DNA of 57,730 nucleotides from Verrucomicrobiota bacterium (GTDB lineage: Bacteria; Verrucomicrobiota; Verrucomicrobiia; Limisphaerales; UBA9464). The DNA lies in the NCBI GenBank assembly GCA_947471985.1, contig CANIZL010000036.1, forward strand, positions 1 to 57,730. Reading direction: 5' to 3'. The position numbers were made by a program, and so were the translations under genes. Below, in pieces: positions 1-8,034 of the stretch. Numbering within the stretch: position 1 is the stretch's first letter; every line of letters starts with the position of its first letter. The notes beneath the pieces are model-generated. The model worked only from the letters and a program-made list of their open reading frames with translations. It had not been told where the DNA came from and ran no database searches.

Positions 1-375
1 ACGATGGTTGGTTCAGACCCTGTCGATTATGTAGACGCGAAAGGACTGTGGTGGACTGGTGCCGCTATCATAGGCATCGAGCGGTTTGCAAAGGAGGCGA
101 TGCGCCAATGCGGTGCAGCATCTGCTCAAGCTGATTGCGAGTCGTGTTGCAAGTTGGCTTTCGTCGTTGCCCACGGCGCAATGGAGGCTGCTTACGCGGG
201 AACTGCTATCGAGACGGTTTCGCAGGGGGCTGTCGCCCCAGCAGCAGCGGCTAGTTTTGCGTTTGATAGTGTGATGTACTTATGGAATATGCTCGATCTT
301 TCTCGAGATTATGCCGATTGCGCAGACAAGTGCAGAATGAAGTGTCCAACTCAACCCAAGAACGACATCAGATGA
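1..375 (+). CDS. C-terminal end of an RHS/YD-repeat protein (partial)
   Basis: The frame is open from the first base, so this is the 3' end of a longer gene. The first visible residues, VGSDPVDYVDAKGLWW, match the closing motif of the RHS-repeat-associated core (usually YxxNDPVNxxDPxGLW). In RHS proteins the variable toxin or effector tip follows this motif. Here the tip is about 105 residues, with seven cysteines in two clusters (CESCC near the middle, CADKCRMKC near the end) and a central Ala-rich stretch. I do not recognise the tip as a known toxin family. Its stop codon overlaps the start of the next small gene by 4 bases (ATGA). The region is visibly less GC-rich than most of the window, as is common for exchangeable RHS tips. 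The RHS call is moderately sure; toxicity is inference. Confidence 0.6.
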   Translation, partial: TMVGSDPVDYVDAKGLWWTGAAIIGIERFAKEAMRQCGAASAQADCESCCKLAFVVAHGAMEAAYAGTAIETVSQGAVAPAAAASFAFDSVMYLWNMLDLSRDYADCADKCRMKCPTQPKNDIR

Positions 376-542
376 ATCGAAACGGACTCGCCTATTTATT
401 GCTCCAGATTGGTGTTCTGGTTATTGGGTGGATCATATTCGAGGTCCCGGAACTTAGAGAATCCCGTAGGAAGTGGGGCAGAAGCGTCTTCGGGTTCTTT
501 GTCGTTTTGTTAATGGTTTGGGTCTATCTTCGAGGGAGATGA
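372..542 (+). CDS. small membrane protein, candidate partner of the RHS tip
   Basis: This 56-residue protein starts at an ATG that overlaps the preceding stop (ATGA), which decides the start over a longer upstream reading. It has two hydrophobic segments (about residues 6-23 and 40-53) separated by a charged stretch rich in Arg, Lys and Glu, and ends in YLRGR. A tiny two-pass membrane protein translationally coupled to an RHS tip sits where an immunity protein usually lies. I find no family signature, so the immunity role is inferred from position only. Confidence 0.5.
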   Translation: MNRNGLAYLLLQIGVLVIGWIIFEVPELRESRRKWGRSVFGFFVVLLMVWVYLRGR

Positions 543-694
543 GCATTTTGGACTAAGGTATCCGTCTGGGGAGTACGTTAATTGCAGGTGGCGGGCGAGG
601 ATAAACTGCCCGGTTGTCATCGATTGTTCGCAGCTTTCAAGGTTATGGGTGTAAGTTCACCCACACGGGTGATGGGCCCCCAAGGGTCACCCCT

Positions 695-3600
695 TCACGC
701 CCATTGCGCGCACAGCAGCGTTGCTTGGGCCAGGACGGTTTGTACGGCTTCTTCCTGGAGGTCGGGCGGGTAGCCGTATTTGCTCAGGATGCGCTTCACG
801 AGGATTTTGATCTTGGCCCGGGCACTTTCGCGGAGGGTCCAGTCGATGGTCACGCTTTGGCGAACCTTGGTGATTAGTTCCGCGGCGATGACTTTCAATT
901 TGGCGTCGCCCATGGCCACGACGGCGGATTGGTTGGCCGCGAGGGCGTCGTAGAAGGCGATCTCGTCGTCGGTCAGGCCCAGGTCCTGGCCGCGCTTGGT
1001 GGCGGCATCGAGTTCCTTGGCCAGTCGGATCAGTTCCTCGATGACTTCCATCGTCGAGATGGCGCGGTTGTGGTAGGCGTTGAGGGCCTTTTTCAGCTTC
1101 TCACTGAAGACCTGACTTTGTACGAGGTTGCGCCGGGATCGGATTTTGAGTTCGTCTTTGAGCAGCTTTTCCAACAGCTCGGCGGCGACGTTCTTGTGCT
1201 TGAGACCCCGCACCTCGGCGAGAAAGCGGTCGTCGAGAATGCTGATGTCGGGCGCCTTCAGGCCGGCGGCGGTGAAGACGTCGATCACCTGGCCCTCGGT
1301 ACTTATGGCCTTGCTCACCAGCTGGCGGATGGCGGCGTCAATCTGGTCGGGGGTCCGCTGATTGGTGCCGCTCCGCTTGTTCAAGGCCGCTTGCAGCGCT
1401 TGAAAAAACGCGACGTCGTCCCGGATCTCCGTGGCCGCGTCGCTGGCGGCACACAGGGCGAAGGCGTGGGAAAGCTCCGTCACGACCTGCACCCAGCGAT
1501 GTTTGCCGTCCTCCTGCTCGAGAATGTGTTCCTGGCCGGCCGGAATGAGGGCGAGGCGTTCGGCCGGCTTGCCGGTGGTCCACTTGTCCCAATTGAAGCC
1601 GTGCAGCATGTCGCAGGCGATCCCGTGCTTTTCCAGCATCACGGCGATGGCTTTTGCGGTGTCGAAGGTTGGATTGCCCCGGCCACCGCTCTCGGTATAG
1701 GTAACGAGTGCCTTCTTGAGCTGATCGGCCAGGCCGAGGTAATCCACCACCAGACCGCCGGGCTTGTCCCGGAAGACCCGGTTCACCCGGGCGATGGCTT
1801 GCATGAGGCCGTGGCCCTGCATCGGCTTGTCGGCATACATGGTGTGCAGGCAAGGGGCGTCGAAGCCGGTCAGCCACATGTCGCGCACGATCACGATGCG
1901 GAACGGGTCCTTGGCGTCCTTGAACCGGTTCGCCAGCTGGCGGCGCTTGTCCTTGCTGCGGATGTGGGGCTGCCAGTCGGGCCCGTCGTCGGCGCTGCCG
2001 GTCATCACGACTTTCACCACGCAGGTTTTGCCCTTCCCCTCCTTCGCCAAGGCTTTGGAGGGCAGGTCGTCTTCGTCATCGGGAGCGCTGGCCCAGTCGG
2101 GGCGCAGCTGGATGAGCGCGTTGTGGAGGTCCACGGCGATGCGGCGGCTCATGCAGACGATCATGGCCTTGCCGTCCATCGCCTCCCAGCGCTTCTCGAA
2201 ATGCTCCACCAGGTCGGCGGCCACGAGCGCGATGCGTTTTGGATCGCCCACCAACGCCTCCACCGCGGCCCACTTCGACTTGAGCTTCTCCTTTTTGGTT
2301 TGCTCCTCGCCCTCAGTGATTTCCTCAAATTCCGCGTCGATCTTCGGCAGTTCGGCGGCATTGAGGCTGAGTTTGGAAATCCGGCTCTCGTAATAGATCG
2401 GCACCGTGGCCTTGTCCGCGACGGCCCGCTGAATGTCGTAGATGGAAATGTAATCGCCGAAGACCGCCCGGGTGTTCGCGTCCGTCTTCTCGATGGGCGT
2501 GCCGGTGAAGCCGATGAAGGATGCGTACGGCAAGGCATTGCGCAGGTTGCTGGCGAAGCCGTAGGACATCTCGCCGGTCCTTTCATTCACCTTGCCGGCA
2601 AACCCGTACTGGCTGCGATGCGCCTCATCGGCGATCACGACAATGTTCTGCCGGGCGCTCAATTCGGGCATCGGTTCGCCCTTTTCCGGCATGAACTTCT
2701 GGATGGTGGTGAACACCACGCCGCCGCTCGCCCGGTTCAACAGCTGCCGGAGATCCTCCCGGTCCGCTGCCTGCACTGGTGCTTGCCCGAGGATGTCGGC
2801 GCAGCGCTGGAACTGGCCGAACAACTGGTCGTCGAGATCATTGCGGTCGGTCAGCACCACCAGCGTCGGGTTCGCCATCGCCGGATGCCGCACCACGCGG
2901 GCGGCGAAGAACAGCATCGAGTAGGATTTCCCGCTGCCTTGCGTGTGCCAGACCACGCCCACTCGGCGGTCACCGACCTTCCCGCCGTGCATCCGGTTGG
3001 CCCAGAAGGTTCCCTGACCATCCCGAACGTCCGGGCCGCCGCCCATCCCGCTGGCGCGCACGGTCTCCTCGACCGCCGCGTTCACGGCGTGGAACTGGTG
3101 GTAACCGGCGATGATCTTGTGCAGCGCGCCAGAGTCCGGGTCTTCCTCGAAAACGATGAAATGGTGCAGCAGGTCCAGGAACCGCTGTTGCTCGAACACC
3201 CCGCGCACCAGCACTTCCAGCTCCAGCGCCGTCTTTGGTGCATCGCCCTCGCCGTCGACTGTGCGCCAGACCTTGAACCACTCCTGGCTTGCGGTCACCG
3301 AACCCATGCGCGCCTCCAAACCATCGCTTACGACGAGCGCCGCGTTGTAATGCAGCAGCGAGGGAATCTCCGCCTTGTAGGTCTGCAGCTGCGCGTAGGC
3401 GTTCCAGATCTTGGCATCCTCATCCGCGGCGTTCTTCAGCTCGATCAGGCCCAGCGGCAGACCGTTGAGGAATACCACGATGTCCGGCCGCCGGTTGTGC
3501 TGACCCTCGACCACCGTGAACTGGTTCACCGCCAGCCAATCGTTGGCGGCAGGGTGGTGAAAATCCACCAACCGGGCATGATCCCCGGCAATACTACCGT

Positions 3601-3919
3601 CGGGCCGGGGATACTCCACCGGGACGCCATCCCGGAGCATCCGGTGAAAGGCGCGATTGGTCTGGGTGAGAGACGGCATTCCCACCCGGAGGACCTTGCG
3701 CAACGCCTCGTCCCGGGCCTCCTCGGGCATGCTCGGGTTCAGCCGCCGGATGGCCTCGCGCAGGCGCCCCGCCAGCACCACCTCGCCAAACGAATCCCTC
3801 CCGCCATCGCGGGACGCCGGCTCATTCGGCCCGAAATCCGGACCGTGCCCGACGGCATACCCCAGCTCGCCGAACCATTCGAGGGCGGCGTCTTCGACGA
3901 TGGATTCGTTGAGGTTCAT
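695..3919 (-). CDS. hsdR: type I restriction enzyme, R (motor/nuclease) subunit HsdR
   Basis: The 1074-residue protein is full length for HsdR. It cleaves unmodified DNA after ATP-driven translocation, in complex with HsdM and HsdS. The N-terminal nuclease domain carries D145 (RPDIVVF) and E160-x-K162 (GLIELK), the PD-(D/E)xK set. The helicase motor follows: Walker A TQGSGKS at about 326-332, DEAH at 431-434, [17 protein letters not shown] and [10 protein letters not shown] motifs. The C-terminal third is the helical region that binds the methylase. It is the last gene of the minus-strand operon, starting 6 bases after the ariB-like stop and far from hsdS. The first 60 or so codons are present a second time at 6190-6377. 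All visible catalytic motifs look intact. Confidence 0.95.
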   Translation of the reverse strand: MNLNESIVEDAALEWFGELGYAVGHGPDFGPNEPASRDGGRDSFGEVVLAGRLREAIRRLNPSMPEEARDEALRKVLRVGMPSLTQTNRAFHRMLRDGVPVEYPRPDGSIAGDHARLVDFHHPAANDWLAVNQFTVVEGQHNRRPDIVVFLNGLPLGLIELKNAADEDAKIWNAYAQLQTYKAEIPSLLHYNAALVVSDGLEARMGSVTASQEWFKVWRTVDGEGDAPKTALELEVLVRGVFEQQRFLDLLHHFIVFEEDPDSGALHKIIAGYHQFHAVNAAVEETVRASGMGGGPDVRDGQGTFWANRMHGGKVGDRRVGVVWHTQGSGKSYSMLFFAARVVRHPAMANPTLVVLTDRNDLDDQLFGQFQRCADILGQAPVQAADREDLRQLLNRASGGVVFTTIQKFMPEKGEPMPELSARQNIVVIADEAHRSQYGFAGKVNERTGEMSYGFASNLRNALPYASFIGFTGTPIEKTDANTRAVFGDYISIYDIQRAVADKATVPIYYESRISKLSLNAAELPKIDAEFEEITEGEEQTKKEKLKSKWAAVEALVGDPKRIALVAADLVEHFEKRWEAMDGKAMIVCMSRRIAVDLHNALIQLRPDWASAPDDEDDLPSKALAKEGKGKTCVVKVVMTGSADDGPDWQPHIRSKDKRRQLANRFKDAKDPFRIVIVRDMWLTGFDAPCLHTMYADKPMQGHGLMQAIARVNRVFRDKPGGLVVDYLGLADQLKKALVTYTESGGRGNPTFDTAKAIAVMLEKHGIACDMLHGFNWDKWTTGKPAERLALIPAGQEHILEQEDGKHRWVQVVTELSHAFALCAASDAATEIRDDVAFFQALQAALNKRSGTNQRTPDQIDAAIRQLVSKAISTEGQVIDVFTAAGLKAPDISILDDRFLAEVRGLKHKNVAAELLEKLLKDELKIRSRRNLVQSQVFSEKLKKALNAYHNRAISTMEVIEELIRLAKELDAATKRGQDLGLTDDEIAFYDALAANQSAVVAMGDAKLKVIAAELITKVRQSVTIDWTLRESARAKIKILVKRILSKYGYPPDLQEEAVQTVLAQATLLCAQWA

Positions 3920-3925
3920 GTCCCG

Positions 3926-4807
3926 CTATACTGACAAGACAACTGATTGCGGAGGTGTCGGATACCGGCTTATCAGATTGCGAGTTTCACTTCTGACCGC
4001 GCGCTTGAGAAGTTTGTGGTCATTAGATTGGCAATGCCTCCAAACCATGTCGGCAAGTATCTGTGTGAGGGCGTCGTTTGGAATGGAAGTATTGCTTCCA
4101 CTTTCTTTCGCTGCAGCACGCAAGAATATGCGTCTCAGAACGCCTAACACTAGGTGCCCCTTAAGCAGATGGGTGATGCACCGGTCGCGCAAAAAGCCTT
4201 TTACCTCAGTTTGAGCTGCTTCTACCGCCTTTGGATCGAGTTGACCCTCTACAACTGCGACCAATGCCGCAACCTTCTCCGGATCAACGTCCGGTCGGGA
4301 GTGGTCCAAGAGCAAGTTCTCAATCTTATCAGGCAACACTGCGGGAGGCGATGGGGAACGACGGGCCGCGATGTCTAGCGCGACCGCGTGGAGTAACGCC
4401 TGCTTAAGGTGCTGTGTCACCCGCTGCATTTCAGCTCCGACCAAATCCTTGTTTTCGCCACACCGTGCATGGCGTAAGCAGGCGCGATTCACTGATACAT
4501 GCTCCCACAAGAAATTCTCAAACGAGTATCGCGGCAAAACCAGAACACAGCGGTGCGGGTTCGGTGACGGCTTTAGGATTTCGTAATCCCCGTCCAGGAT
4601 GACGACATACGGATGATCGTGGTCTACCAAAGCCTGCACGAGAGCCCTTGCGTTTTCAGCCCCGTGGAATGCTTCAATGCGACAGGGAATCCCGTCGGTG
4701 ATAGGCTCGTAGAAGAAAATGTCAGTGGGACCCTCTACCCAAATGGTCGGGACTTGGTGAAAGCGCCACTTCACGGCAAGGCCTTTCGGAGTTCTTGTGA
4801 ATGGCAT
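3926..4807 (-). CDS. ariB: DUF4435 TOPRIM-like protein, PARIS AriB-like effector
   Basis: This 293-residue protein has the DUF4435 layout: an N-terminal WVEGPTD motif with E25, then VVILDGDYE with D72 and D74. These supply the acidic residues of a TOPRIM nuclease fold. RYSFENFLWEH is also typical of DUF4435. In the PARIS defence system a DUF4435 protein (AriB) is held by an AAA ATPase (AriA) and released as a toxic nuclease when phage anti-restriction proteins are sensed. Here the ATPase gene ends 2 bases upstream and hsdR starts 6 bases downstream, so all three are probably co-translated. The gene is clearly less GC-rich than hsdR, which suggests separate acquisition. Assignment rests on family pairing and motifs; the symbol is by analogy. 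Confidence 0.65.
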   Translation of the reverse strand: MPFTRTPKGLAVKWRFHQVPTIWVEGPTDIFFYEPITDGIPCRIEAFHGAENARALVQALVDHDHPYVVILDGDYEILKPSPNPHRCVLVLPRYSFENFLWEHVSVNRACLRHARCGENKDLVGAEMQRVTQHLKQALLHAVALDIAARRSPSPPAVLPDKIENLLLDHSRPDVDPEKVAALVAVVEGQLDPKAVEAAQTEVKGFLRDRCITHLLKGHLVLGVLRRIFLRAAAKESGSNTSIPNDALTQILADMVWRHCQSNDHKLLKRAVRSETRNLISRYPTPPQSVVLSV

Positions 4808-4809
4808 AA

Positions 4810-6099
4810 TCAGAGTCGCGCTAGGTCGATCACCCTTTCACCAAAACCGGCCGCAATATCCGGAGAATGCGTGGCAACAATGAATTGGCATCGGCTTGCC
4901 AGCTTTGTCAGTGATCCAAGAAGCTTCTCTTGCCAGTTCACGTGTAGCGACAATTCGGGCTCGTCGGCAACGTAGACAATCGAAGAAAGCCCGGAGAGAA
5001 GCGCCTGCGTTAAGAGGATTAGGATTTGTTTCTCACCTGAGGAAAGATGCCTCCATTCGAGCGGTCCCCGTTGTTTCCTTTCTGGGGTGATGATAATTTC
5101 GCCCCTGTCCGAAACGGCTACCGATTTTTCATTTAGAAATGAGTTTACTATCGATTCGTATTCATGTAGTGCTGCAAACAATTGCCCGCGTTTTGTTTCG
5201 AGCTCTTGAGCGAACTCAACGATTGAACGTGTTCGAGCTATTAGAGGGATGATAAGTATGGTCTCAAAATCAAACCCCTTCGGTCCCGATTTCAGCTTTG
5301 CGATTGCAGCCTTAGCAGCATCGAAGTGTTCAGTGATTCGCCCTTCCATCCGCGCGTCGACAAGCCCAACGTCGCGAAATGCCTGCAAGAGTTTTTGCTT
5401 GTCAGATTCTGATGGTGGAACAAGAGATGCTAGATTATTGAGTACCCGATCATGGTGCTTGTCAAACAGAATATTTTCTAGTGCGTGCCGTTGGAATCCC
5501 TTGCGAAGCTCCGATAGCTCTGCGTTCAACGACAATCGATACCGCTGAAGTTCTTCAACCAAAGACGCCAAACATTCGTCGACCGATTCGAGCGGCCTCC
5601 GGTGCAGGGGTCTGCGGGCCACCTCTTCCTCTTCAGCGATTGGTAGTCGCCGGCTAACGGGCAACCACACAGCGGGAACAAGTCCCCGGAGTTGCTTTTG
5701 AAGGTCTTGAATATCAAACCGGAAGTGTCGTCGAAGAACTTCGGAAGGCACGTCGACAAGCGCACGCCCTTCTGAGAAGTGCTGAAATTGCACCAACGGA
5801 ATTTTAAACGTTTGCTCACCAACGCTGATTTGAAGATCCTCGGGTGACTGAATGACTGAGACGGTTTCAGTTTCGCCGCCCTCAAATGATTTTAGGCCGA
5901 TCAAGACTTCGGAGAACTCGGTTTTGCAAAGCCGGGCGATGTTGGCCGTCAAAGTATCGTAGAGGATGTTGATTAATGTCGTCTTGCCCGATGCGTTTGG
6001 CCCAATTAACACGTTCACGTCTTTGAAGAACGTGATCTTGTAGTTTTTGTATCCCCAGAGTTGTTTTACAGAATAGTTATCTATGTAGTATTTACTCAT
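4810..6099 (-). CDS. ariA: AAA_15/AAA_21-type ATPase, PARIS AriA-like sensor
   Basis: The 429-residue protein is an SMC/ABC-like ATPase. It shows Walker A GPNASGKT at 33-40, a signature LSSGEKQ at about 352-358, Walker B ending in DEPE at about 379-382 and the H-loop ATHSPD near the C-terminus. Between Walker A and the signature lies a long helical insert, as in single-chain defence ATPases. The start (MSKYYIDN) is chosen because its ATG overlaps the stop of the upstream remnant (ATGA); a longer reading adds 14 unlikely residues. In PARIS, AriA forms a scaffold that sequesters AriB. The length is close to known AriA proteins. Composition is AT-richer than the hsd genes. An unrelated OLD-like pairing cannot be fully excluded. 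Confidence 0.65.
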   Translation of the reverse strand: MSKYYIDNYSVKQLWGYKNYKITFFKDVNVLIGPNASGKTTLINILYDTLTANIARLCKTEFSEVLIGLKSFEGGETETVSVIQSPEDLQISVGEQTFKIPLVQFQHFSEGRALVDVPSEVLRRHFRFDIQDLQKQLRGLVPAVWLPVSRRLPIAEEEEVARRPLHRRPLESVDECLASLVEELQRYRLSLNAELSELRKGFQRHALENILFDKHHDRVLNNLASLVPPSESDKQKLLQAFRDVGLVDARMEGRITEHFDAAKAAIAKLKSGPKGFDFETILIIPLIARTRSIVEFAQELETKRGQLFAALHEYESIVNSFLNEKSVAVSDRGEIIITPERKQRGPLEWRHLSSGEKQILILLTQALLSGLSSIVYVADEPELSLHVNWQEKLLGSLTKLASRCQFIVATHSPDIAAGFGERVIDLARL

Positions 6100-6377
6100 A
6101 ATTTTCTGGTGCTTGTTTGGCGCGGGGAGATCTCCCCGCAAAGCAGCTTTGGCAGCAGCGTGTCGCGGAGGGAAGCGAGGGCGCGGGATGGAATGGCCGG
6201 ATTCAGTCGCTGGATGGACTCGCGCAGGCGCCCCGCCAGCACCACCTCGCCAAACGAATCCCGCTCCGCCGCCGGCTCATTTGGCCCGAAATCCGGCCCG
6301 TGCCCGACCGCATACCCCAGCTCCCCGAACCATTCGAGGGCGGCGTCTTCGACGATGGATTCGTTCAGCGTGGACAT
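6096..6377 (-). pseudogene. chimeric remnant: hsdR 5' end fused to hsdS 3' end
   Basis: The 93-codon frame has two sources. Residues 1 to about 61 ([18 protein letters not shown] through RLNP) are almost identical to the start of the intact HsdR at 3919, except for a few changed or missing residues around position 36. Residues from about 65 (LASLRDTLLPKLLCGE) match the extreme C-terminus of the intact HsdS (LAALRDTLLPKLLSGE). The fused frame stays open and its stop overlaps the ariA-like start (ATGA). It begins 12 bases after the DUF3037 stop. It cannot have HsdR or HsdS function. It may serve only to keep ribosomes moving through the operon. It is best read as a recombination scar. Confidence 0.85.
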
Positions 6378-6389
6378 GCAGGCATCGCA

Positions 6390-7253
6390 TTAAGGCAGCT
6401 TGGCTGCCTCAGCGAAGACCGCTTCAGCTTGAATAGTATTCTGAATGTTCACCAAGCGGGACATACCGCCCAGCAACCTCAGCGTCTTCTCGACTTCCGT
6501 CTCGCTCTGTCGTTCTGGCGTCTCATCGACGATCAGCACCGCTTGATCAGAGGTCACCACTTTCCCATTGATCAGGCTTTCCAGAGTCCACGCCATGGCA
6601 TCACGACTCTTTTGGATGCGCCCCTTGGTCTTCGGAATGGAGAACCGCTGAAACAGGCGCTCAATCGTTCCATTCGCCAGCGCATGGCTGAAGACATACT
6701 CTTCCTCCACACCCCCGCGAGTGTATTTCACCGGGTAGCGGTCTTTGAAATGAGGGTGTGCTTTCAACTGCGTCTTCATCAGCAATTCATCACAGCGCGC
6801 TTCAAAACTGCGGTCCTTGGGTTCTTCGGCAGAGGCTGCCTCCAGCACCAGTTGCGCGAAAAGCTGATTCGCCACGGCGGGCAAATCCTCTTCGCCGACT
6901 TGGTCCATCACGGCTCCGGATTCCAAGAGCATGAAATTCCCCTGAGCAGTCTCACGCAGCGCATCCATGAAGGCTGGCGATGACGCCGGGATCAGCTCAC
7001 CACCGCGCAGGGGCAAGATAGAGTTTTCTGACAACGCATCCCGCCAATAGCGCACCCATTGGCGGTAGGCGTTGTGTGAGGTCACCCAGTCCGGGATGGA
7101 ACGCCCATCCACATCACCGGGACGGCCCAGATTCTCTGCGAGGAAACGCGCCTCGATTCCCAAAGGCGACCAGATCACCACGCCAATGTTGCGCGGCTCA
7201 AACCGGTGCATGTCCGGGATGTATTTCGCGAGAAAGTATTTGGTCGTTTTCAT
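6390..7253 (-). CDS. DUF3037 domain protein paired with a HipA-like kinase
   Basis: This 287-residue protein opens with KYFLAKYIPDMHRFEPRNIG, the N-terminal pattern of DUF3037 (a short Tyr/Pro motif followed by EPxNVGV). The rest is mixed helix and strand with no catalytic motif I can name. The start MKTTKYFL is chosen because its ATG overlaps the stop of the kinase gene (ATGA); an in-frame ATG five codons earlier is possible. DUF3037 genes commonly lie next to HipA-like kinase genes, so the two are probably a functional pair. Whether it is an antitoxin, substrate or adaptor is not known. The pair forms the first cargo module between hsdS and hsdR. Confidence 0.7.
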   Translation of the reverse strand: MKTTKYFLAKYIPDMHRFEPRNIGVVIWSPLGIEARFLAENLGRPGDVDGRSIPDWVTSHNAYRQWVRYWRDALSENSILPLRGGELIPASSPAFMDALRETAQGNFMLLESGAVMDQVGEEDLPAVANQLFAQLVLEAASAEEPKDRSFEARCDELLMKTQLKAHPHFKDRYPVKYTRGGVEEEYVFSHALANGTIERLFQRFSIPKTKGRIQKSRDAMAWTLESLINGKVVTSDQAVLIVDETPERQSETEVEKTLRLLGGMSRLVNIQNTIQAEAVFAEAAKLP

Positions 7254-8023
7254 AGTGGCAGACTCCATTGTGTAATGGCCTTAAACTCGGCCCGGTTATC
7301 ATTCACCAGCTTGCGGATATTATCGCGCCTTGCCTTCAAAAAGCCAGCGGCGGCATCGCCTTCAGCCGCACTCATGCCGTACGGCAAGGCATCGCGGCAG
7401 ACATCTTCTATGTAAAAGTTGGGCGTGGATTCGATGCGCTTCATCCAGTTTTCGAAGTGAACACCGCTGTTCACCGCATCCAGCAGGCAGTGACGATTCC
7501 GCCCAGACTCCAGCGGTTCACCGGTTTTCCAGGAAATGCCCAGAGTGTCCCTGTGCTCGGCCAACCTCTCCACGCCCTTGTTCTTGGCATAGCCAAACAA
7601 CGCGTGACCGTGATCAAACACACTCATGAGCGGCGGGGTCGCCAGCAAATCCAACGCAAGGTTCTTTGGATTGCGGTCGAGGTTCGCGATCCAAATGTCG
7701 AACAGCAGCACTCCCGCAGAAAGCGACGGCAGCAGGCGCACACAATCGGATGGCTTCACCGGAGGCAGATCATTTCCCGTGAGATTGAAGTTCAGCGATG
7801 CAAACCAAGCCTCTCCACCCTCTTCAGCAACCACGCCCAGTGGCGGCACCGGCAGACGAAGGAACCGTCCCAGCTCGCCGCAGATCATCTCGTTCGGGAT
7901 GCAGTAAGGCGCGTTGTCCACGTTCTTCTTGCCAACCGCCGCCACGGTTAGATGCATGCCGCCAGCAATCCCGATGTTCAGCGGGTCTTTGACGCTCAGA
8001 AGGCGATAGTTGATGACTGGCAT
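7250..8023 (-). CDS. HipA-like Ser/Thr kinase (HipA_2 family)
   Basis: The 257-residue protein is shorter than classical HipA (about 440) and fits the compact HipA-like kinase family. Visible features are an N-terminal lobe with NEMICGELGRFLRLPVPP (the NE and LGLPVP pattern of HipA kinases), the catalytic loop IANLDRNPKN (D, R and N as in HipA DRHxxN) and the DHGHALFGY metal-binding motif. HipA kinases phosphorylate proteins such as aminoacyl-tRNA synthetases; the target here is unknown. It starts 11 bases after the hsdS stop and overlaps the DUF3037 gene by 4 bases. No HipB-type DNA-binding antitoxin is nearby, so DUF3037 may be the partner. Kinase assignment is solid, biological role is inference. 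Confidence 0.75.
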   Translation of the reverse strand: MPVINYRLLSVKDPLNIGIAGGMHLTVAAVGKKNVDNAPYCIPNEMICGELGRFLRLPVPPLGVVAEEGGEAWFASLNFNLTGNDLPPVKPSDCVRLLPSLSAGVLLFDIWIANLDRNPKNLALDLLATPPLMSVFDHGHALFGYAKNKGVERLAEHRDTLGISWKTGEPLESGRNRHCLLDAVNSGVHFENWMKRIESTPNFYIEDVCRDALPYGMSAAEGDAAAGFLKARRDNIRKLVNDNRAEFKAITQWSLPL

Positions 8024-8034
8024 TGCAGGTGATT

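Noticed and set aside
929-3934. A 1001-codon open frame on the plus strand opposite hsdR
   Set aside because: It is antisense to an unmistakable HsdR with all motifs; long antisense frames arise from GC-rich codon use and this one has no domain-like features.
3926-6099. Reading the ATPase/TOPRIM pair as Gabija or OLD
   Set aside because: In Gabija and OLD the ATPase and TOPRIM domains are in one protein and Gabija adds a UvrD-like helicase; here they are separate and the TOPRIM is of DUF4435 type.
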